Shown piece after piece: positions 60,473 through 64,000 of a stretch of 64,000 bases of DNA (its first letter is position 1; every line of letters starts with the position of its first letter). Origin of the DNA: Streptomyces gobiensis (GTDB taxonomy: Bacteria; Actinomycetota; Actinomycetes; Streptomycetales; Streptomycetaceae). The stretch is taken from assembly GCF_021216675.1 (NCBI RefSeq), contig NZ_CP086120.1:5582001-5646000 (forward strand), in the 5' to 3' direction. The translations under genes and the position numbers were made by a program. Below the pieces are notes generated by a model that did not search any database, was not told the origin of the DNA, and saw nothing but the letters and a program-made list of their open reading frames with translations.

Positions 60473-61242
60473 AGGTCTCCTCCACGGTCGACGCTGCCAG
60501 GGCTCCCGGTGTCCACCGTCCCGGGAACGTGCCGAGCCGGTCCAGTGCCGGCCTCGGGCGCATCGGAGCACGGCCGGTCGCCGCCGGCGCTGCGCGTCGT
60601 CCTCCCTGCGACACCGAGCGCCCGCGTCATGTCCGCGGTCAGCGTGACGACGGCGCAGCGGGTCGCGGCGTAGCGCAGGGCCCAGGTGTGGTGGTCGGCG
60701 TCGAAGTCAGCGGTGGCATCGGCGACCAGGAACGGCTTGATGTCGGCCATGAAGGCGTCCGCGCAGGTGAGCAGGCAGCCCAGATGGGCGTATACGCCGG
60801 TGACGGCGAGCTGGTCGCGTCCGAGCTCCCGCAGCCGGATGGCGAGGCCGGTGCCGTGGAAGGCGCTGTAGCGGTGCTTGGTCAGCACGGTGTCTTCCGG
60901 CGCGGGGCGGAGCCGGGCGGTGATCTCGGCGTCGTCTGCCTCCGCGCCCAGGCCAGGGCCCCAGAGTTCGGCGAGGAGTCCGCGTCGGCTACGGCTCTGG
61001 TTCGGCGGCTGGCGGGTGTAGATGACGGGCACTCGGGCCTTGCGGGACGTCTGTATCAGGGAGCTGATGTTGCCGATCGCCCGCCGGGCGGGGGCGCCGT
61101 GGGTGTAGGCGCGCAGAAAGTAGTTCTGCATGTCGTGGATCAGCAGCACAGCACGGTCCGGGTCCAACTGCCAGCTGAGCCGGTTGTGTTCCAGACAGCG
61201 CTGGTCCGGCAGCGGGTACGGGTCAATGCTCGGCAGGCTCAT
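60469..61242 (-). CDS. isochorismatase (EntB/DhbB/PhzD-type N-terminal domain)
   Basis: 257-aa isochorismatase-family enzyme. SIDPYPLPDQRCLEHNRLSW and AVLLIHDMQNYFLRAY give the conserved start and catalytic Asp; LTKHRYSAFHGTGLAIRLRE carries the Lys; GVYAHLGCLLTCADAFMADI is the isochorismate-specific region (in this family Gly/Cys). The last ~45 residues are Gly/Pro-rich and do not form an aryl-carrier domain. It makes 2,3-dihydro-2,3-dihydroxybenzoate. ATG at 61242; 61251 is possible. Confidence 0.88.
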   Translation of the reverse strand: MSLPSIDPYPLPDQRCLEHNRLSWQLDPDRAVLLIHDMQNYFLRAYTHGAPARRAIGNISSLIQTSRKARVPVIYTRQPPNQSRSRRGLLAELWGPGLGAEADDAEITARLRPAPEDTVLTKHRYSAFHGTGLAIRLRELGRDQLAVTGVYAHLGCLLTCADAFMADIKPFLVADATADFDADHHTWALRYAATRCAVVTLTADMTRALGVAGRTTRSAGGDRPCSDAPEAGTGPARHVPGTVDTGSPGSVDRGGDL

Positions 61243-61410
61243 GGCCGCCATGCTTCCCCGGTGCGGCGGACGTTCACATCCAGGCGCGTCCCCCGGCCCT
61301 GCGCCCCTCCGGCAGGTGGCGCGCCACCACTCATGCCCCCTGGCGCCGCGTCGGTTCACGGTGCTGGACTGGCAGCTCCGGAGGTCCGTGCGACGAACGG
61401 GGAGGGCGCG

Positions 61411-62193
61411 TTGCGGCTGTCGGGGCTCGACGGATGGGTGATCGTGGTGACCGGTGCCGGTGGCGGGATCGGCGCAGCCGTGTGCCGCACGCTGGCCTCC
61501 TGCGGTGCCCGCATCGCCGCTGTCGACCGGGACAAGGAGGCACTGCGACGTCTGCTGGACAAGGACGGCACGGATGACGGCCCGCAGCTGATGGGATGTC
61601 CGGCCGATGTCACGCTCGCGTCAGCGGCCGAGCAGGTGCTCGACCGGGTGCATGCCGAGCTGGGGCCGGTCAACGCCCTGGTCAACGCAGCAGGCGTGCT
61701 GCGGACCGGCCCCGCCGTCTGCTGTCCGGAGGACGACTGGTCCGAGCTGCTGGCCGTCAATGCGACCGGGGTGTTTCTGTGGTCCCGGGCAGCGGCCCGG
61801 CGGATGGCAGAACGGCGGGCCGGAGCGATCGTCACCGTCGCCTCCAACTCCGTCGGGGTGCCCCGCACCGGCATGGCCGCCTACGCCGCGTCCAAGGCGG
61901 CCGCCTCCGCGTTCACCCTCGCTCTGGGACTGGAGCTCGCCGAGCTCGGAATCCGCTGCAACGTGGTGTGCCCCGGGTCCACCGACACACCCATGCTGTC
62001 CGCCATGGGCCCGGACGCCGCCGCAGCCGCGATACGCGGGAATCCGGCCAGCCACCGGACCGGCATCCCGCTGCGGCGCGTCGCCGATCCGCAGGACATC
62101 GCCGACGCCGTCGCCTTCCTCCTGTCCGACCAAGCCCGCCACATCACCCTGCACAGCCTGTACGTGGACGGCGGAGCCGCCCTGCACGGCTGA
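61411..62193 (+). CDS. entA: 2,3-dihydro-2,3-dihydroxybenzoate dehydrogenase (SDR)
   Basis: 260-aa short-chain dehydrogenase. NAD motif TGAGGGIG near residue 15, LVNAAGVLRTG, and the catalytic Ser and Tyr-Lys in VASNSVGVP and AAYAASKAAAS; the tail LHSLYVDGGAALHG matches EntA. It oxidises the isochorismatase product to 2,3-dihydroxybenzoate. The TTG at 61411 is chosen: GGAGG is 5 nt ahead; an ATG at 61333 would add a 26-residue low-complexity leader. Confidence 0.87.
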   Translation: MRLSGLDGWVIVVTGAGGGIGAAVCRTLASCGARIAAVDRDKEALRRLLDKDGTDDGPQLMGCPADVTLASAAEQVLDRVHAELGPVNALVNAAGVLRTGPAVCCPEDDWSELLAVNATGVFLWSRAAARRMAERRAGAIVTVASNSVGVPRTGMAAYAASKAAASAFTLALGLELAELGIRCNVVCPGSTDTPMLSAMGPDAAAAAIRGNPASHRTGIPLRRVADPQDIADAVAFLLSDQARHITLHSLYVDGGAALHG

Positions 62194-62201
62194 ACTCCCC
62201 A

Positions 62202-62233
62202 CGGACGGAGGCCGAAACGGACGGAGGCCGAAA
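62202..62233. repeat. 16-bp tandem duplication containing a Shine-Dalgarno
   Basis: CGGACGGAGGCCGAAA occurs twice back to back (62202-62217, 62218-62233), each with GGAGG. It lies between entA and the isochorismate synthase frame. The second GGAGG is six bases from a GTT codon (62234). Confidence 0.85.
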
Positions 62234-63340
62234 GTTAACGTCACCCACCCGGGCCACTGGCTGCTCACCTCGCCGGACAGCATCCTGCGCGCCGGCCCAG
62301 GGCTGCCCATGCCGACCGTACCCGGGCCCGGACAGTTCGCGCGGCTGGCCCGCAGCGCCGAAGACGCGCTGCGCGACGCCCCAGCCGAGTACGGCGTGGT
62401 CGGCGCCCTCCCGTTCCACGAGCACACCCCCGCGACGCTCACGCTCGCCCCGGTCAGCGCCGCTCCGCGGGCGCCGCACCGCAGAGCTCTTCCGCCGGGG
62501 CCGACGGTCGCCGGTCCGCCGGGCGACTGCGGCTATCTGGCCGCCGTCGCCGAGGCGGTCCGCTGTCTGCGGGCAGGCGCAGCCCACAAGGTGGTCCTTG
62601 CCCGCAGCCTGCACGTTCCCGGGCTCACGCCCGATGACGCCCCTGCTGTGCTGAGCCGCCTCGTACAGCAGCAGCCCACCGCCCATGTCTTCTGCGTCAA
62701 TGTGGCACCAGCTGCCCGCGACAGCCCCCGGCTGCTGATCGGTGCCTCCCCTGAGCTTCTCCTCGCCCGCAGCGGGGACCGCCTGCTTCTCAACCCACTG
62801 GCCGGCAGCGCCCCGCGCCACACGGACCGGGCCCATGACCGAGCCGCCGCACGGGCGCTGCTGGCCTCACCCAAGGACCGCCGTGAACACGCGCTCGTGG
62901 TCACCGAACTGAGACGTCAGCTGGCGCCATGGTGCAGGGCGCTCCAGGTACCCGGCGGCCCGGGGCTGAAAGCGACCGGCCAGCTGTGGCACCTGTCCAC
63001 CGTCATCCGGGCCCGGCTGCGACACCCGGCACCCAACGCGCTTCAGCTCGCCGCCGTTCTGCATCCCACACCCGCCGTCTGCGGAGTGCCTCGCGAGGCG
63101 GCCCGGCGCCTTATCGAGCAACTGGAAATCCGGCCACGCGGCTATTTCACCGGCCTCATAGGGTGGATGGACCGGCACGGTGACGGCCGGTGGGTCATCG
63201 CCCTGCGCTGCGGAGAACTTTCGCCGCACGGGCTACGCCTGCACGCCGGCGCGGGCATCCTCGGCGATTCCCGCCCGGAGGCCGAACTCGCCGAGACGGG
63301 GGCCAAGCTCGCCACCTTGCTCGGTGCCCTGACGCCCTGA
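62234..63340 (+). CDS. entC: isochorismate synthase, start codon unclear
   Basis: About 368 aa. Chorismate-binding enzyme core: AEAVRCLRAGAAHKVVLARS, LLIGASPELLLARSGDRLLL, NPLAGSAPRH, KDRREHALVVTELRRQLAPW, LHPTPAVCGVPREAARRLIE, RGYFTGLIGWMDRHGDGRW and LRLHAGAGILGDSRPEAEL match DhbC/EntC. Homology to family starts (HWLLTSPDSILRAG) begins near 62255, but no ATG, GTG or TTG occurs in frame there; the first canonical start is ATG 62309, which would cut the N-terminus. I mark GTT 62234 as a provisional boundary because GGAGG sits six bases upstream. A duplication, mutation or rare start may explain it. Confidence 0.82.
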   Translation, partial: VNVTHPGHWLLTSPDSILRAGPGLPMPTVPGPGQFARLARSAEDALRDAPAEYGVVGALPFHEHTPATLTLAPVSAAPRAPHRRALPPGPTVAGPPGDCGYLAAVAEAVRCLRAGAAHKVVLARSLHVPGLTPDDAPAVLSRLVQQQPTAHVFCVNVAPAARDSPRLLIGASPELLLARSGDRLLLNPLAGSAPRHTDRAHDRAAARALLASPKDRREHALVVTELRRQLAPWCRALQVPGGPGLKATGQLWHLSTVIRARLRHPAPNALQLAAVLHPTPAVCGVPREAARRLIEQLEIRPRGYFTGLIGWMDRHGDGRWVIALRCGELSPHGLRLHAGAGILGDSRPEAELAETGAKLATLLGALTP

Positions 63341-63369
63341 CGCCCTGTCACCGGCCCCCGCGTGCGTTG

Positions 63370-63915
63370 TCAGCTTCGCAGGCCGAGCACCAGATTGCCC
63401 GGGGCAGCTGGATCCGTGGTCGTGTAGAAGTCCATCACGGCCTGCTGCCACTCGTCGACCGTGAGGCTCCCGTCGCCCTCACGGTCCAGCGCGGCGAAGG
63501 CGTCATGAGCCGCCTCGGCCGTCATCCCCAGCACCTGCTGGGAACGGGCGAACTCGGCGAGGCTCACCACACCGTCGCCATCCCGGTCCACCAGCGCGAT
63601 GTGCGCCTCCACCGACGGCCGTACCACGTCCGCGATCGTTCCCGTCACGTTCGCCCGCACGAGGGCCTCAACGAACGCCGCTTCCGTCAGCTGCCCGTCC
63701 TCGTCGATTCCGGCCAGCTTCGCGACCCCTTGCCAGTACAGCTGCGCTCCCCGGACGACGGCAGCCGCACGTGCGGACTCCGGCGGTTCCGCCAAGCCGG
63801 CCAGCAGCTCCTCGGCGCGGCGGACAATGTCCCGGCTGTCCACCAGGCCGTCACCATTGCTGTCATGGATGCGGAAACGATATGCGTACTTGGCCCTCAG
63901 CGTGGTGTCGTTCAT
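63370..63915 (-). CDS. EF-hand calcium-binding protein (calerythrin-like)
   Basis: 181-aa acidic protein with four EF-hand loops: HDSNGDGLVDSRD (~17-29), a less canonical GIDEDGQLTEAAF (~70), VDRDGDGVVSLAEF (~110) and LDREGDGSLTVDEW (~145). Spacing and length match actinobacterial calerythrin-type Ca2+ buffers/sensors. ATG at 63915. It is convergent with the isochorismate synthase, 29 nt between stops; no functional link is evident. Confidence 0.9.
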   Translation of the reverse strand: MNDTTLRAKYAYRFRIHDSNGDGLVDSRDIVRRAEELLAGLAEPPESARAAAVVRGAQLYWQGVAKLAGIDEDGQLTEAAFVEALVRANVTGTIADVVRPSVEAHIALVDRDGDGVVSLAEFARSQQVLGMTAEAAHDAFAALDREGDGSLTVDEWQQAVMDFYTTTDPAAPGNLVLGLRS

Positions 63916-64000
63916 GCCGTCGCTCTCCCGGTCGTACCGTTGCGGATGGCCCAGGAGCGTAGGTGACACAGTGGTGGCGGCCTCATCACCACGCTGCGGA

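Overview
The window is very GC-rich, densely packed, and most genes have G/C-ending codons, GTG/TTG starts and 1-8 nt start/stop overlaps. Together with the gene set (SpoIIE-type phosphatases, SigJ-like ECF factor, MurT-GatD, Ku plus a stand-alone LigD polymerase domain, M28 aminopeptidase, Fic-like toxin with RHH antitoxin) this points to a Streptomyces or close streptomycete chromosome. Calls rest on reading motifs and gene order by eye; nothing was searched against a database.

Layout. 1-5.8 kb: PhoD-type secreted phosphatase, alpha/beta hydrolase, SigJ-like sigma factor, a GntR/HutC regulator behind a dre-like operator, and a ROK regulator. 5.9-10.5 kb: purB, an SGNH hydrolase and a coupled pair of CNNM/CBS membrane proteins. 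11-16 kb: two SpoIIE-type PP2C proteins, one fused to a complete PutP-like sodium/proline symporter plus PAS, GAF and an anti-sigma-type ATPase. 16-20.4 kb: a MacB-like ABC exporter and an RHH/Fic-like toxin-antitoxin pair. 20.4-24.9 kb: bioB-bioA-bioD with divergent bioF. 25-28.2 kb: an RsbW-like ATPase, a ClpP paralogue coupled to an unknown 104-aa protein, an orphan Phd-type antitoxin and a secreted M28 aminopeptidase. 28.6-33.2 kb: urease operon ureABCFGD behind a GlnR-type box, with a one-base frameshift in ureG. 33.4-38.3 kb: PlsC, a CtaG-like protein, MurT-GatD and peptide deformylase. 38.2-43.1 kb: TetR regulator with divergent acyl-CoA dehydrogenase, then Ku/LigD-Pol (NHEJ) and a VOC protein. 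43.3-49.4 kb: secreted enzymes (S1 protease, AMIN-like protein, GH3 glycosidase with CBM6-like tail, PQQ-type sugar dehydrogenase). 49.6-52.8 kb: a complete pqqABCDE operon divergent from that sugar dehydrogenase. 53-59.8 kb: DeoR regulator and a polyol operon (binding protein, two permeases, dehydrogenase, pentulose kinase; no ATPase gene). 59.8-63.3 kb: isochorismatase plus 2OG-oxygenase-like protein, divergent from the 2,3-dihydroxybenzoate genes entA and entC. The window ends in an EF-hand protein.

How genes work together. PQQ made by pqqABCDE probably serves the neighbouring exported glucose/sorbosone-type dehydrogenase. Urease genes follow a nitrogen-control site. The polyol operon should import a sugar alcohol, oxidise it to a ketose and phosphorylate it, with ATP hydrolysis supplied by an ATPase encoded elsewhere. 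EntC, isochorismatase and EntA together can convert chorismate to 2,3-dihydroxybenzoate; no activating ligase or NRPS is seen before the window ends. The most unusual objects are the symporter-PP2C-kinase fusion, the ureG frameshift at a C6 run, the isochorismate synthase with no normal start codon beside a duplicated Shine-Dalgarno, and the RHH/Fic-like pair that appears to be leaderless.
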